A stretch of DNA of 64,000 nt from Anopheles merus (GCF_017562075.2 NC_054085.1:19826222-19890221); one strand, 5' to 3'. Shown: positions 12,995-24,997, counted from the stretch's first letter. The notes: a model not told the origin generated them from the sequence alone. Program-made: numbers and translations.

Positions 12995-13660
12995 CTATGG
13001 TTTGTTTTTGTTAAACGCAATGCACAAGAATTCTTGTTCGGTTCGATCGCAAGCCACAACATCATACACCATACCATGTGCGAAATTCAATCAGCCAATC
13101 AACTGATACAAACGACTCATTGTGCTGTCGTCGGGTTTAAGGCTTTAATGCCTTCATAAAGTTTATGAATTATCACCCCGGACTGACTGTCAAACACCGA
13201 AAGCCATCGCCTTTCTCATCCTCATCCCGGGGCTCGGGTTTTTCTTTTCGATTGCATTTTATTCCATTTTCGAAATTCACTTCCAGTTCGTAGCCGTTCT
13301 TTTTAAAAGCAAAAAAAAACCGATTCAAACCAAGCTCCGCATGCATCTTCCCCTACAGCCGGCGGGGGTTATAATATGACACCTTTACGGTTCGTTCGTG
13401 TTTATGACCCTATGGCATGCAATGGAAAGGCTAATTAAAATTTGGACCTGTACCGATTCAGAGGAGAAGCTTCGTTTCGAGTGGGGCTTCTAAATTTCCC
13501 TAACGCTTAACTCTTCAAAGCTTCGCGAGAGCGGCCTGCGCCACAAAATCCCACGTAAGCAACAAGAACGGCAGGCATTCTGTCTTGGGCGAAACCGAGC
13601 GCCACTATCAGTCAGCAGCCAGCACCAGACGGGAGCAGCGCGGTTAATTATGTTCGTGAT
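12995..13660. other. Non-coding stretch, possible 3' flank of the exon pair
   Basis: No repeats or frames of note. If the minus-strand exon at 13667-13830 is real, this segment would hold its 3' untranslated region. No clear AATAAA signal close to the stop was found in that orientation. Confidence 0.4.
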
Positions 13661-13666
13661 TTCGTC

Positions 13667-13830
13667 TCAGTGTTCCCCCCTTCGTCCGAGCGTTTCGATT
13701 GATGGCGTGTTTTTGTCTGCTGTTTTCCTTATTAGCTCGATAATCATTTCCACCTCTTTTTGACCACCATACGTACGTTCCAGAAGCGCTCGGAGCTGTT
13801 GATTTTCATGTTTTATAACTTCATTACTAG
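13667..13830 (-). CDS. Candidate terminal coding exon, unknown protein
   Basis: On the minus strand an acceptor (gtgctcgcag, 13831-13840) is followed by an open frame of about 54 codons that ends in TGA at 13667-13669. The peptide is hydrophilic and charged. It contains NEVIKHENQQLRALLERTYG and then a helical, heptad-like stretch (VEMIIELIRKT), ending ETLGRRGEH. This fits a coiled-coil C-terminus better than random DNA. A 67-bp intron (13831-13897) with donor gtaagg joins it in phase to 13898-14009. No family is recognised. No clear polyadenylation signal was seen downstream. The overlapping plus-strand frames keep this below even odds. Confidence 0.38.
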
Positions 13831-13897
13831 CTGCGAGCACAATCATCATATGAACGCACACACACACAATAAACATACCATCAAACCACCACCTTAC

Positions 13898-14009
13898 ACA
13901 GGAGAGAAATCTTGCACTGTGTATCGTTTCGAACGTGCAATTTCGAGGGCCGCTGGTAGCGCGGGTTTGGGAAGAAACTCCAATCGGCATGCAGCTCGAC
14001 GACGACCGT
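13898..14009 (-). CDS. Candidate upstream coding exon, same gene model
   Basis: This segment ends at the donor CTCCTGT|gtaagg and reads in one frame (37 codons plus 1 nt) into the next exon. The splice junction phase agrees, giving a Ser codon across the intron. The peptide includes VELHADWSFFPNPRYQ. The left limit is set by an acceptor-like tctag and an in-frame stop just before it. That acceptor is weak, so the true 5' boundary is uncertain. A plus-strand frame (13935-14129) reading MGRNNNPFYSTGLYGLSFT is equally open, so strand choice rests mainly on the intron signals. Confidence 0.28.
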
Positions 14010-15431
14010 CTAGACCTGATGGGTCGAAACAACAACCCTTTTTATTCAACAGGGCTGTATGGACTTTCGTTCACGATAGAGTACCAACCCAAGCTCACGC
14101 GAGACGCATTGTTTTGTGCGTTTGATTGATTAGTTATTTGATTGTGAAGGCGTAGGTAAGAGCTAACGAAATAGTTTGCGATACTGAACAGGGCAATAAT
14201 TAAACGATATATCCCAATCCCATGAATCTCACTGTAAGAATTTCCACTGGAAAAATGTAGCCTTCAATCATTAACATGCAAAAATAGTAATTTTTCTTCT
14301 GGATACACGTTTCAAATGGTTAAACAATTTCTAGCATTTAAACCCGTACACAAGCTCATTGCAGTGACCTTATGTTTCGTAATTAATGGAACGCTTTTAA
14401 TTTGCCTTTTGCCGCCAAAAAAAAAAAACCTCCCAAAACAGTCGGGCATCAGCACCTTTGGGTGTCTCTCCTGTGCATGCATTACTTTCAAACCGAGGTG
14501 GTGCCGGTTATTCATGCACCGATCGATTTGATCATCGATTTTTGCCTCAGTTTCAGGGTTTGAGCAATCACAACAACGGCACCCTGGCGTGTGACCCAAT
14601 GGGCTCCACAGCAAGCAAAACGGTATCGCGCAATCGCACTTGCCGCTGTGCCGGAGCAGGCAATTGTAATATTCAACGAATCTAATCGATGCCCGTTATG
14701 GTGCTTCAAGCGAAGCAGTGAGACCATTGCCGTCAAGACAGAAAGACAGAAAAAAGATCATCACCAAGAGATGGTAGGGTTCGAGAGTTGGACGACAATT
14801 TGCTACGCTATCGCCGTGTTGTCGAAATGTAAAGCCACCGGAGCCATTCGTTTTGGTTCACTTGTTTGTTTTCTCTCTTTGGGCGGGTTGAAATAATGAG
14901 CCTTTCGGGTAAAAAAGAAGTAAAAAATGCACGAGCAAATGAGATCAACTCCACTGACCATGAGAGAACGTTTGACGGCTCATCTTTTTCATTCTTTCTT
15001 TCATCCCAACATGCACCACGAAGCGCCAGCAGCCTTGGACGTTTAGAAACCGCAGCCTTTTAAATAAATCTACAGACCACCGTCGCCGCCGCCGCGTTGA
15101 TGGGTGACGTACGTGCGCCCAAGATTTCCTCGTTATTTTCCATGAATTTCTCACGACTGGCTGCGCCAACCCATCCATCAGCTGCTTGTCACAGTCGGCG
15201 ACGCACACGCCGCTTGGACAAATCTATAACCCTCAGCAGAAAACTGAGCCTAATAATATGCGTACCTCAGCCCTTCGTCTAATCTCCTAATATCACACAC
15301 ACACTGCCCCGAAGGACGGAAAGATGACCACCGTAAGCTCCGTGTGGTCGTCTAGCCTTATATGGTTCACCCGGTCCGGTGTGCACTCAAAAACCAATAA
15401 ACTGTCCTCCACACCGTATCGAAACCGACGA

Positions 15432-15464
15432 CCTTAAGGCTGCATGGCGTCTGATTATGTTAGA
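15432..15464 (+). repeat. 33-bp exact dispersed repeat, copy 1
   Basis: Begins ccttaaggctgcatggcgtc and ends gattatgttaga. It is identical over 33 bp to 18908-18940, in the same orientation, while the flanks differ on both sides. In one plus frame both copies read LKAAWRLIMLE. Its origin is unknown. Confidence 0.85.
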
Positions 15465-18400
15465 GCCACCAGCCGTATAAGGCAAGTCCACCTAACTCTC
15501 TCCCCCCTCCCGCAAGGTTGCTCGCCTACTGTCTGCTTTTATCGGTGCGCGCACCGTTGATGCGTCAGCTCAACTGGACGGGCGGGAGTAGAGTGTGTGC
15601 AGAGTAGCGTCCCGATTTGTCATCGACGCCGTTTTGTCTAATCGATGTCGAACGATTGCCGAAGAACATGCATTGCTCGTCACGCGACACCACCACCAAG
15701 TTGCACCAGTGGTGGTGGGCCAGTAACGGCATACGCGTGTCCTGTGTGGTCCCGCCGCGGCAATAGTGTCACTTTACACAGCCAGAAGGTGGTGAAAACT
15801 AATTAGATACCACTTAGAGCGGTACCCTCCGTATACCGTTCGGAGTAAGATGTTGCAGATGCAACCGACACACGGTGACTACGCGTCAAAACCCACCCAG
15901 GCTGTGTCGCCGTCGGTTGTCTGCGACGAGTTAATCGATTTACGGCACTCGCCCATTCGCCCGCGGTGGCAAATTGGAATTATTTTTCCTTTTTTTTATT
16001 TTATTATTTCACTTTGGCACTCTGCCAGGTGCGCGATAACGAGCCGACTTTGAGTGTCCCTAAAGAGAGCGCAAATGATGCCCTTTTAAGCGCGGTTCGG
16101 ATTTGTTATATTTTTCTGCCACAGACACAAGCGAGTTCTTTTCGGTGAGATATTTTAAGTAAATTTTAATTAACCTCCCGTGACTACTGATGGAAGAACA
16201 TGTGCGCCATGGTATGTTCATTAATCGAGCGCGTTGTGTCATAACGACGACTGGTACAACCTGGTTATTGTGTTTGCGATGTTTTGCGATGTTTTTTGTT
16301 GTTATCGTTACCTAAAAAGAGAAGAGAAGAAGTGGATGCAAGCAAATTAGTTACCTAGTTTCAATTGGACATGCTCGAGTAATATGAACCTCTATTGAAG
16401 ATAATTTTATATCACCAAAACCCTCGTTCCGCTCCATCAAGAAACCAAGCAGAGGATGTACTTATTTGTTCTAGTACCATATTTTCAAAAACACTCCACA
16501 CCGTTACAATCAATTAAATGTTTGAATTCGATTAAGCCCACCAAGAGCACGGAACGAACACCCGCGGGCCGGGTGTTGGTGTGAAAAATTGCTCGCTTAT
16601 TAAATCAAATAAATCTTACCCTTTAGGCGACGACCTAGGGGAGAGCTGCACGCTAGGGCGCCCTCTCTCGCAGCGTCAACCAACCGTGTTGGGGAAGAAT
16701 TTTTCTAAAGGTTAAGTACCGTTCATTCTGTGCCCGAGTCGGCACCTACGCAACAGACTTAGTCCGGACATATTACATCCACTTCTGATATGATGTAACG
16801 GGCAGATAGAGTGAGTGAGAGAGAGATCAAAACGGGCTGAGAAGTTTTATCCCGCACATGAGCCATCCGTTTTGTCAGCCGGAGGTAATAACGAGGCGCC
16901 GGCTTATTTATTTCCGAGCACATTCTTGCAATGGTTAGTGCAGGCAGCCACTATAGCCCGGAGGAGAGATGAGACGGTTCGGTAAGAATTGCGCGAGAAG
17001 TGGGAAAATGTTTTCTAATTAATCAAAAACTTTCAAAAACTTCGCACAGAGGTATGGTCGCACTGTGGAGGTTTGGAGGAAGAGACCATTGACCGTGCCG
17101 AGCTCTACTGCACTACATGCGTGCCAAAGGTGTGGTGGTACGGTGGACCCGCCAGTCGTACCCCGGGGGTGTTTGACACATTGCTAAGAAAAAGACCGGT
17201 TCAGAAACATTGAGCAGAACTTCTTGTGTGACTGTTTTCTTCTTGATCCTCTTGAGCTGAATCTTGCACACCGAACTAAAGAAAATAAAAAAAAGAGCAT
17301 CATTTTTGTTAACGAATGCTATTGCTTTAATTTCAGGCGTTCGCCTCGCCGTTTGCAGACGCATCATCGCCGCCCCAAAAGCACACAAGTGCAAGTGAAC
17401 GGAAACACGCGACGGGGCGACTTTCTGGCACAGCAACGCTGCCTCCACCCAAATTCTGACCCCCTTGTTGCTTGCTGCTTGGGAGAAAGTTTACCACCCC
17501 AGACCGGTCCCAACACTCAAACCTTGCGACCCGTGCACGGGGAGCAATGTTCGCGCAGTGAACAAATTCCTTCCGATGCCATTATGATGCGGCACACAGC
17601 AGAGCGAAAAAATGTACTGTTACACTATTCTTTATCATTTTCGCCTCGAGTGAATTCCTTTCCGACCGATGAGACGCACCACCATCGCAGGAATAATACG
17701 CTTTGAAAAAAAAAATGCGTGCTATGTTATTTTGCTCTCGGTGTCTTTCTCGCTCTTTCGGATCGCTAACAGGAAATAAATTCAGACAGGGGAATTTTCG
17801 GCTGGCATAAATAAAACCATACCGTGCAAAAAAAAACATCATGCTTCTGACTGTATCATTGGCAGGATGAACTTTTTTTAATTTTTAAGTTTCAAAATAA
17901 CTAAGCTTGTGGATGGAGCTGCCATCTGGAAAGGTATTCGGTATTGCATAACTTGTATTGTATTGAAAATTATGTTCCAATCTAAAACGAAGCAAACGCA
18001 ATGTGTTATTTCAAAAATTGGCCTAATGATGAAAAGTCCTACAACTAGTCCAAACGATGCTAAAATCATTTAAATTCCTGCCACTGTTCGATCGTCCCGA
18101 ATTGGATGGAGTATTGTTTGCATCTACTTCAATCAGTGTTAGTATTTCGGGAGTTCTGAAAACATGAGCATTTTTCTGGATTTATTTGTCTGTAATATAA
18201 CTGAGTTATGGCAAACATTGAATTGCTATGAAGGGCTTACGTCGCTATACCATATGCAGCAAGAAGCAAGGGAACGTGATGGAAGCCTGGCAAGATATCG
18301 AGATATGAGATAATTGCGTTTTGAAAATGTTGAACCCAAATTCGGAACTATGTTTCTTTGCTTTTGGTTTGTAAGCATATAAAATGTCTCATAAACTTAG

Positions 18401-18907
18401 CTTAAGCTAACCCATTCAATTCAATATTTGACCGTTTATTAATAGTATTTTTTTGTAAAAGCCAGAAAGAGTTCTCATTCTCATACTTGCTCAAAATATC
18501 GAATAAAATTATTAAATTATTAAATTATTAGCGAATAAAATTAAAATTGCCAAACAATAAAGCTACGACCAGAAAGCAACTGAATTCAATACCCCAAAAC
18601 ATGGCCAACATAAATGGGATGTTGAAAACATAGAAGAAAAAAACATAGAAAATAAAAGCTGCAAGCGCCTAAAGGTATGCAATGCTGAGTTGAAGGTTTT
18701 CGTCCACACTAGCTCCACCAGTTGTAGCGCATTCCAGCAGTTCAGATGATCAATTCGAGCAAACGGCAACACACTGCAGCAAAGTATGTTGTGTTCGGTC
18801 AAGTGTGTGTGTTTTTTTAGCTTTTGGCAATTTAATGTTTCAAAAATGATGCTGGAAATAGAATTTTATAAATCTAACAATTCAAAATATGGTAGTACAT
18901 TTACATT

Positions 18908-18940
18908 CCTTAAGGCTGCATGGCGTCTGATTATGTTAGA
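18908..18940 (+). repeat. 33-bp exact dispersed repeat, copy 2
   Basis: Identical to 15432-15464. The surrounding sequence here is AT-rich and differs from the first copy. In the frame LKAAWRLIMLE it lies within an 80-codon open frame (18786-19028), which has no recognised homology. Confidence 0.85.
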
Positions 18941-19827
18941 AGCTATGAAACAGTTTCCAAATATATTTTTGCAATTATGTACACCGCATAGCATAACTGT
19001 TCATTATTTGGAATCCAGATTCCGTTAGAATTGATTAACTAAAAAGAAGATGTTATTTTAATTGATGAAAACATGCTAACATTACACATCAAACTCAAAG
19101 CAAATAATTGCATTAGCACAGATTTAACTCAACACACACACGGCTAGGATTGCTCTTATTCGCTTTGATATATCGATCGGTAAGGTAATTAGCAGAAGGC
19201 GGGCGCGCGTGCCCACTTTAAAACTAATTCACCCACACCGCGCAATTCTGACTGTGGTTCTGACCGAAAAAAAGGTAAAAAAGAAGCCAGCCAAACATTA
19301 CGCTGTTTTTAATTCTTTCCCCACTTCTTGCCATCCTGTCTGGTTCGAGCAAGCTGGGGCCTCGTTCATTAGAGGCCGTATACAACACACCATCATCACA
19401 GCAGAACGGAAAGCAGAATCTAAACATAAACACACACGCACTGGCCACCAAAAAGAACACACCGACACGAGATGCAGCAAATAATGACCTGTTGGATGAT
19501 GACTTGACGCCGACTCGGCTTGACGGAATGGTCTCAAGAGGCGCGCGCTCGCGCGACCGTCTCTTACATGTAAAGTCAGTGTACACGTCATAGTGGCTAG
19601 TAGAGGTGAGGGGGGCGGTTAGTTATGTTGTAAAAGGAGGCGAGGAGCGGATTGTATTTTTAACTCAATGTTAGAGAGCAATATTTCACCACCGGATTGG
19701 GGTGGTGGCCGAGTGGTCGGTTTTCGGTGCGGGATGTATGACCGTGCGGACTCCGTGCGTCGCATCAAAACGCATCATGCGGTGCGCGTGTATGTATAAA
19801 CTATTTTAAGTTTAAACCCATTCCCAC

Positions 19828-19848
19828 CAGCAGCAGCAGCAGCAGCAG
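19828..19848 (+). repeat. (CAG)7 microsatellite
   Basis: Seven perfect CAG units. No open frame of interest includes it. Confidence 0.95.
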
Positions 19849-21089
19849 CGCTCTAACAGGTCCTCCCCGCGCATTTTTATTTCAATGTACGTGCGCGGCA
19901 GGCAATCGCGATGCTCTGTGGGGCCTTGTTACAGCTGTTGCATCGACACACTTCTGCCAGATGATTTTGACTGCGATATCGATGATGCTGCTAATGGATG
20001 AACACACACACGGTAGAGAACGTCAAGCTAGTCGCAATACATTTTGTGGTTGGTAGGGCAATCTTTTGAGACTAAAATTTATTGTACAGTAAATAGAGCG
20101 TAGTGAAGATAGTGCTACTGGGGAATCTTAATATTTAGCCGTCACTAGACTAGAACGATTATTTTAAGATTGCACTCTGACCTGTGTTCGTCATACTCTC
20201 AGTAACTAATTTAAGCTTGCAGTTGTTTTACATTTAAATTAGCCTGTCCGTTTAACATTTAGACTGATTTTCTGATTTAGTGTGATTGTTGAATCTGTAA
20301 ATTTGTGTTCGATTGTCGTCACAAGGCGGCTGGTAGTCGTACAGAATGCAAACCAACAAATATTTGGTTAATTCGAGATCGTCTTCCTCCTGAATAAAAA
20401 ACAAAATTCTGATAATCCCGAATGAGTCCAGATTGAATGCAAATGCAAGGTTGTCGGAACAATAACCTCATTTTTTGTCGCGCAAAAGCGATGGATATTT
20501 AAAATATAATTGGTTCTTATAGGTTTTATAATATAAACAATGTGTTCATTGACCATTACTCTAATTTTTGTTATATTTCATTAATTTTGAGCCAGTAAAC
20601 AAACATTTAGCGACTCGAAATTTGCGACTGGACATTAGAGCTTTAAAAATGTATGTTACAGTCTTCAAAAAAATACAAAAAAGCAAAAGAACATTACATT
20701 ATAGTAGTTATAATTTAGCTCCTACATTTATATGTCTTTTAAATTTTAATCCCAAACACTGGAATTTCAGCCTGTCAATGGAACAATATTTTTCATCTGG
20801 ATTGTGTTTTCCGAACCCAATTAACAACATCGTTTTGTCTTTTGCTTCTTCAGTATGAAATGAGTTATAAAACATTAATTGCATTTTAAAACATCGATTC
20901 AAACATGTTTATTTATTTACCAACATGTCTGTCTTGCACTCTTGAGGCTGTGACAAACTAAGTACTTAAAACCTATCCTACACCCAAACCCTAAATTATT
21001 CCCCCAACATCTCCCTTTATCCAGTGTCGCCAAAACTGAAAATTAATAAAATGTTCTCTTTAAATGCGTTGGTTGTTAAATTAAAATCA

Positions 21090-21290
21090 AAGTGATGCGA
21101 CCATGTATTGAATTGCCTTGTACGCCTGTTCTCGCCGACAAGTTACGAGAGCGAAGAGGTCCTGAAGGCGCGTAGATATTGATCTTCTCCAGAAGGTAAC
21201 GCGAGCGATAATTTGGTATGGTTGTAAGTCCTCTGAATTGATCGCATTTTAAAGCAAGTCTTGTAAACTTCCGTTGTATTGCCTATATTC
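21090..21290 (-). pseudogene. C-terminal domain of the same non-LTR ORF2
   Basis: On the minus strand the motifs IQRKFTRLALK, NYRSRYLLEKI and NIYAPSGPLRSRN follow one another in one frame, with one TAG just before. This is the C-terminal region shared by Jockey and CR1 ORF2 proteins. An AT-rich 3' untranslated segment follows, down to about 20905. Confidence 0.7.
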
Positions 21291-21530
21291 TGTTAATCAT
21301 CGTAGTGCACTTCGGGAACCAAAGAATTGAGCAATACTTCACGCACGAGCGCACAAGACCAGTAAACAACGACTTAAGAAATAAGACATCATTACATACA
21401 CGGAATTGTCGAAAGATAAAACCTAGCATCGTGTATGCCTTATTAACAGTGTTGTCAATGTGTAAACGGAAATTTACTAGAGTCTAGTGTAACACCTAGA
21501 TCACTTCCTGATGACGATCTAACACAGTGC

Positions 21531-21745
21531 CTAACAACGAATAATTATACTTGATCGTTTTTTTAGTCCATGAAACGTAATAATGAAACATTTATCAAGG
21601 GCTAACTCTAGATCATTTTTTAGACACCAAGTACCAAACCCATTTATAATATTTTGAAGTATGATGCAATCGTTAGGACTCTTAACCGGTAAAAAGAGTT
21701 TGACATCGTCAGCATACATTAAATAAGTATCAGGCGGCACACAAT
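21531..21745 (-). pseudogene. Reverse transcriptase fragment, YADD side
   Basis: This is the downstream part of the RT domain. It reads PPDTYLMYADDVKLF and then a thumb-like stretch (LELALDKCFIITFHG). The YADD catalytic motif is intact. The frame is lost after about 21531 through stops and shifts. Homologous C-terminal motifs reappear at 21090-21290 in another frame. Confidence 0.8.
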
Positions 21746-21758
21746 AAGTGAAATCATT

Positions 21759-21838
21759 ACTTACTTTACTTATTTACTTATCCGGCGCTACAACCGCTTT
21801 GCGGTCTTGATCTGCCTCAGGAGTGTCATTAATAAACA
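21759..21838. mobile_element. SINE-like insert in the retrotransposon
   Basis: An 80-bp insert contains ACTT-rich repeats, ttacttatccggcgctacaa and ccgctttgcggt. It is flanked by a 13-bp direct repeat (aagtgaaatcatt at 21746-21758 and 21839-21851), a target duplication. It splits the reverse transcriptase frame between the FIND and PPDTYLMYADD blocks and introduces an in-frame stop. The sequence resembles, from memory, an abundant Anopheles repeat. Short length and target duplication suggest L1-type trans-mobilisation, which is an inference. Confidence 0.8.
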
Positions 21839-21851
21839 AAGTGAAATCATT

Positions 21852-22127
21852 AATAAATATAATAAATAGGAGAGGTCCTAGATAACTGCCTTACGGGACA
21901 TCGGAAGAGCTAATAAATTCTGCAGAATTAGTGTACTTGATTATGACTTTATAACGCCTATTTTCGAGATACGAACTTATCCATGATACTGTATGCTGAG
22001 AAAACCCAAAATGTAAAAGCTTCAAGGCAAGTAGTTTATGGTTAACACTATCAGAGGCCGCTTTAAGATCGGTATAAAGTGTATCAACTTGAAGCCGACA
22101 GTCAAAGGAGCGTACACATGATGTCAA
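21852..22127 (-). pseudogene. Reverse transcriptase fragment, palm A side
   Basis: This is the upstream part of the RT domain. It contains VDTLYTDLKAASDSVNHKLL (the block that carries the first catalytic Asp in intact relatives) and the LKLLHFGFS segment, then LGPLLFIIFIND. The Gln expected in the VPQGS motif is a TAA stop here. The usual AFD of the palm A block reads ASD, a further departure from the family consensus. It is continuous in frame with 21531-21745 once the 80-bp insert is ignored. Confidence 0.8.
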
Positions 22128-22289
22128 ACTCCATTGGCTAGCCCCATATTCTGTAAAGTCAATAATAATTACTATTTGTGAAATTACTAAATTTACCGCT
22201 GGATTAGTAGATTATTAATAATTATTACTCAGTAGGGCATCTACTATCCAACACAAACACTCTACTCTAAACCTTACCATTCCTGCACA

Positions 22290-24760
22290 AGCACACGCGT
22301 TTCAATCACACTCCGAGCGGCATTGTCTCTACGCATCATACAAAGTGTGTTGCAGTCATTAACAAGCAATCAACACCAATCACATCAGACGTGCGATTTT
22401 TGTGTTGTGGGTGAAATAAAAAAAAAACTTCACAAAAAAATCACGCCGCCTCATCACTTTCACACGTCATTCCAAATTTCGGACCACGACATGATTGACT
22501 TCAGCAGCCTCCTCCACCAGCCGTGTGTTAAACACGCACTCCCACATAACGCCACACCGTACGCAAGCACGGTCGTGTGTCATGGATTAGACGCTAGAAA
22601 AGCCATGTTTGCAGCTCGAAAAGTACCACACCACCTCAACATATCTCGGTGGTACATCTCGCGCACGTTTTCTTTCGCTCAACACACACACACAGGGAGA
22701 AAGAAATGGAGAGAGGTAGCAAAAGATTAACAAGCAAGGGGAGCACGTGGGGTAGCATGTATCAAGCATAGAGCAGCATGTTTGGTTGCCTTTCTTTCAA
22801 GCACAACCCCCGCGGTTACAGCCTCGATTACGCAACATTTGCGTGAAAGTGAATGATCGGAAAGTCTCGCTCACAGATTTCTTCGCGTCAGTCCAGTGTT
22901 GAGACGGACGGTACCACCACAGGATGTGTTGTGCTGGCTTGGCTTGGCTTGTGCCGTCTGTCAGAATCAAATCAATTAAGATTAGTTACGATAATGGTAA
23001 CACACAGCGAGCGGAAAGCTGTGATTTCTGGCAGCTTTAATTGGATGCTCTCTGTTAATGGCACCAGACATCAGGGGGAAGGTGTGAGTGAGTGTTGTAT
23101 TTATTACGCTTCGTTTTTGGAAGCTTTCAACTGCTAAATCATAACTTTGCTCCAACTACCACCACACCCGACAACTTCAGAAACAAGAATATCTACTTCA
23201 CCATTACCGTAATGGAGTCCAAAGCAGGAGGAGAGTTGGTTTCATCAGTTAGAACAGTAAATTTAAGCACGTTGCAAAAGTTGCACTATTCCTTCCCGCG
23301 TTGGTCAACACCAAGTATGTTGCACAACACCCTCTCGCTTTTAAGAGTTCCATTAGTAATGCTTGCACACTCGCACGCGTACTCACTTCCGCTCACTTCT
23401 CATCCGCACAGTCGCAGCCCAGACCACGATCAGCAGTGAAACCATATGAAAAATGATCATTCATCTTTAACCCCGGGAAACCCAAGCTTCGTTTCTCGCA
23501 ACTTTGCTTTTTTTCCCCGCACATATCGAAGTGCAGTTTTGAAATATTTATTCCACTCTTGCCCAAACCGCCTCTCCCGAAAACTTACCTTCCTTACCAA
23601 ACTAAGGGTGGAGGCTGTGTGCATATGCACGATACACGATGACCTAGCTCCAAATCATAAATATGGTGCAACAATTTCTCTCCCATTGGACTCCCGGTTC
23701 TACACTACTGTCTAAATATACTCGGAACCTGTGTATGTGTATGTGTGTGCAAGCCGCCCACCAGGAGATGTTGTAAGCCCAAAACTAATGTTTGTATGCA
23801 AATGTTTCGGGAAAGGTGAAAAGAATTATGATGCTTCAGGTGAAACACACTGCCTGGGTACAATAAACAGTAGCAAGCTTCGTCGTTCGCAACTCAACCG
23901 ATTGGACTGTTTGCTATTTATTTACGTTTTAGCGTAAACATGTATTGTTTGGAATGTGTTCTTCCTGTCGAGAGATTTAACAATTACATTAACGTAACAC
24001 ATGGTTGGGATGGGTTTGCTTCAATTAAGTGGTGATGTTGGTGTTATTAATATTTTATTTTTTAGGTTATAATGATCTTTTGATTCTATGATTGATGGAA
24101 CATTTGTAATGTTCCAACATCTGTCAGACTAGGCGATGTTTTGGTCCGGTTCAAAACATATAAATAGGGAGAAAAATCGCGGAATCGGCACTTAACGACA
24201 AAAAGCGAACAAGTATACGAACGAATATAAGAGAGAATAAAAACTAATTGTTTGGCACTGTGTTGTAGTGGCCTAAAGAATTTAATTCTCTCACTTTTTT
24301 TCACGGGAAGAAAACGTTTTGCAACAATAGGGCCCTTTCCGTTTTAAGTTCGTAGGCTCAAATTTTAACCTGTCAGCTGTTTGCATTGTATAGCAGTTTT
24401 CGAGCAGCTATCTAAGTGGGTATAATATACAGGCGGGCTTATGCTAAGGTGTATGTATTTAGAAGGTTGATTTTTATCGCTTCTGCTTCGGAATGAAGAT
24501 TTTGAGAGTGTTTTGTGTATTTATCAACCCTCCAGAAAGCCTGTTTGAACAAAAGTGTTCACCCGTCCTATCAAAAAATGACGTTCAGATTTGGTTTCTT
24601 AAAAACAAGCTATGAGACTACCTGGACTACATACACTTTGATTCTGGATTCCATCACCAGATATCTTTAATGCATCTTGGGATAAATGTAAACATCACCT
24701 TATTTTGCCATTGTTTCGAGCAGGTACTCGAATCAAATTCTAGCTTTGAGGCTAGAATAA
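22290..24760. other. Non-coding stretch
   Basis: No gene, RNA or element is supported. It includes poly-A tracts near 22420-22440 and a (CA)6 run at 22681-22693. The open frames (for example 22323-22730, 23092-23439, both plus) are short and unrecognised. Confidence 0.5.
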
Positions 24761-24780
24761 TCTAGACTGAAAATTGCAGG

Positions 24781-24862
24781 CTAGTTTTATGTGTGGTTTT
24801 GTATGGAGTGTTGACATGATTTCAACGTTCAACTGTCACACTCCATACAAAAAACTGACTAG
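24781..24862. repeat. MITE-like hairpin, 82 bp
   Basis: The arms ctagttttatgtgtggttttg.. at 24781-24815 and the complement at 24834-24862 pair through ttttgtatggagtgt and the flanking ctagt. An 18-bp loop lies between them. A strong cruciform or hairpin RNA is expected. No target duplication was identified. Confidence 0.7.
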
Positions 24863-24997
24863 AATCGTGAAGGGCCCCAATGTTAGTGTCTTAATGCCTG
24901 GAATTGCATACCTTCAGTCGATGTCTCATGTCTTTTATATTCCAAAAAATAGCCGTCAAAATGGTTTTTATAAACCTTGACTAAAACTTCTGTATAT

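Larger units (their letters stand above)
14130..20900. other. Non-coding stretch
   Basis: No gene is supported across these 6.8 kb. It contains a (CAG)7 run (19828-19848), AT-rich zones at 18050-18560 and 20040-20900, and the 33-bp exact repeat listed separately. The sequence gtggccgagtggtcgg at 19704-19719 looks like a tRNA A box, but no B box or cloverleaf follows. Confidence 0.5.
20905..22140 (-). mobile_element. Degenerate non-LTR retrotransposon, Jockey/CR1 group (T1/Q-like)
   Basis: On the minus strand the core reverse transcriptase motifs appear in the expected order: a palm-A-like block (LQVDTLYTDLKAASDSVNHK), LGPLLFIIFIND, then YADD at 21704-21715. A C-terminal region follows with IQRKFTRLALK near 21250-21283 and INIYAPSGPLRSRNL near 21130-21180, typical of Jockey/CR1 clade elements. 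The copy is 5'-truncated near 22140. It ends at the 3' side near 20905 in short TAAA repeats, as CR1-type tails do. It has in-frame stops (one in the VPQGS-type motif near 21893, one near 21285) and frameshifts, and it is interrupted by an 80-bp insertion. It is inactive. Confidence 0.85.

Noticed and set aside
19689..19790. tRNA-Ser/Leu-like start (gtggccgagtgg)
   Set aside because: Only the A-box-like part is present. There is no B box, no paired acceptor stem and no cloverleaf.
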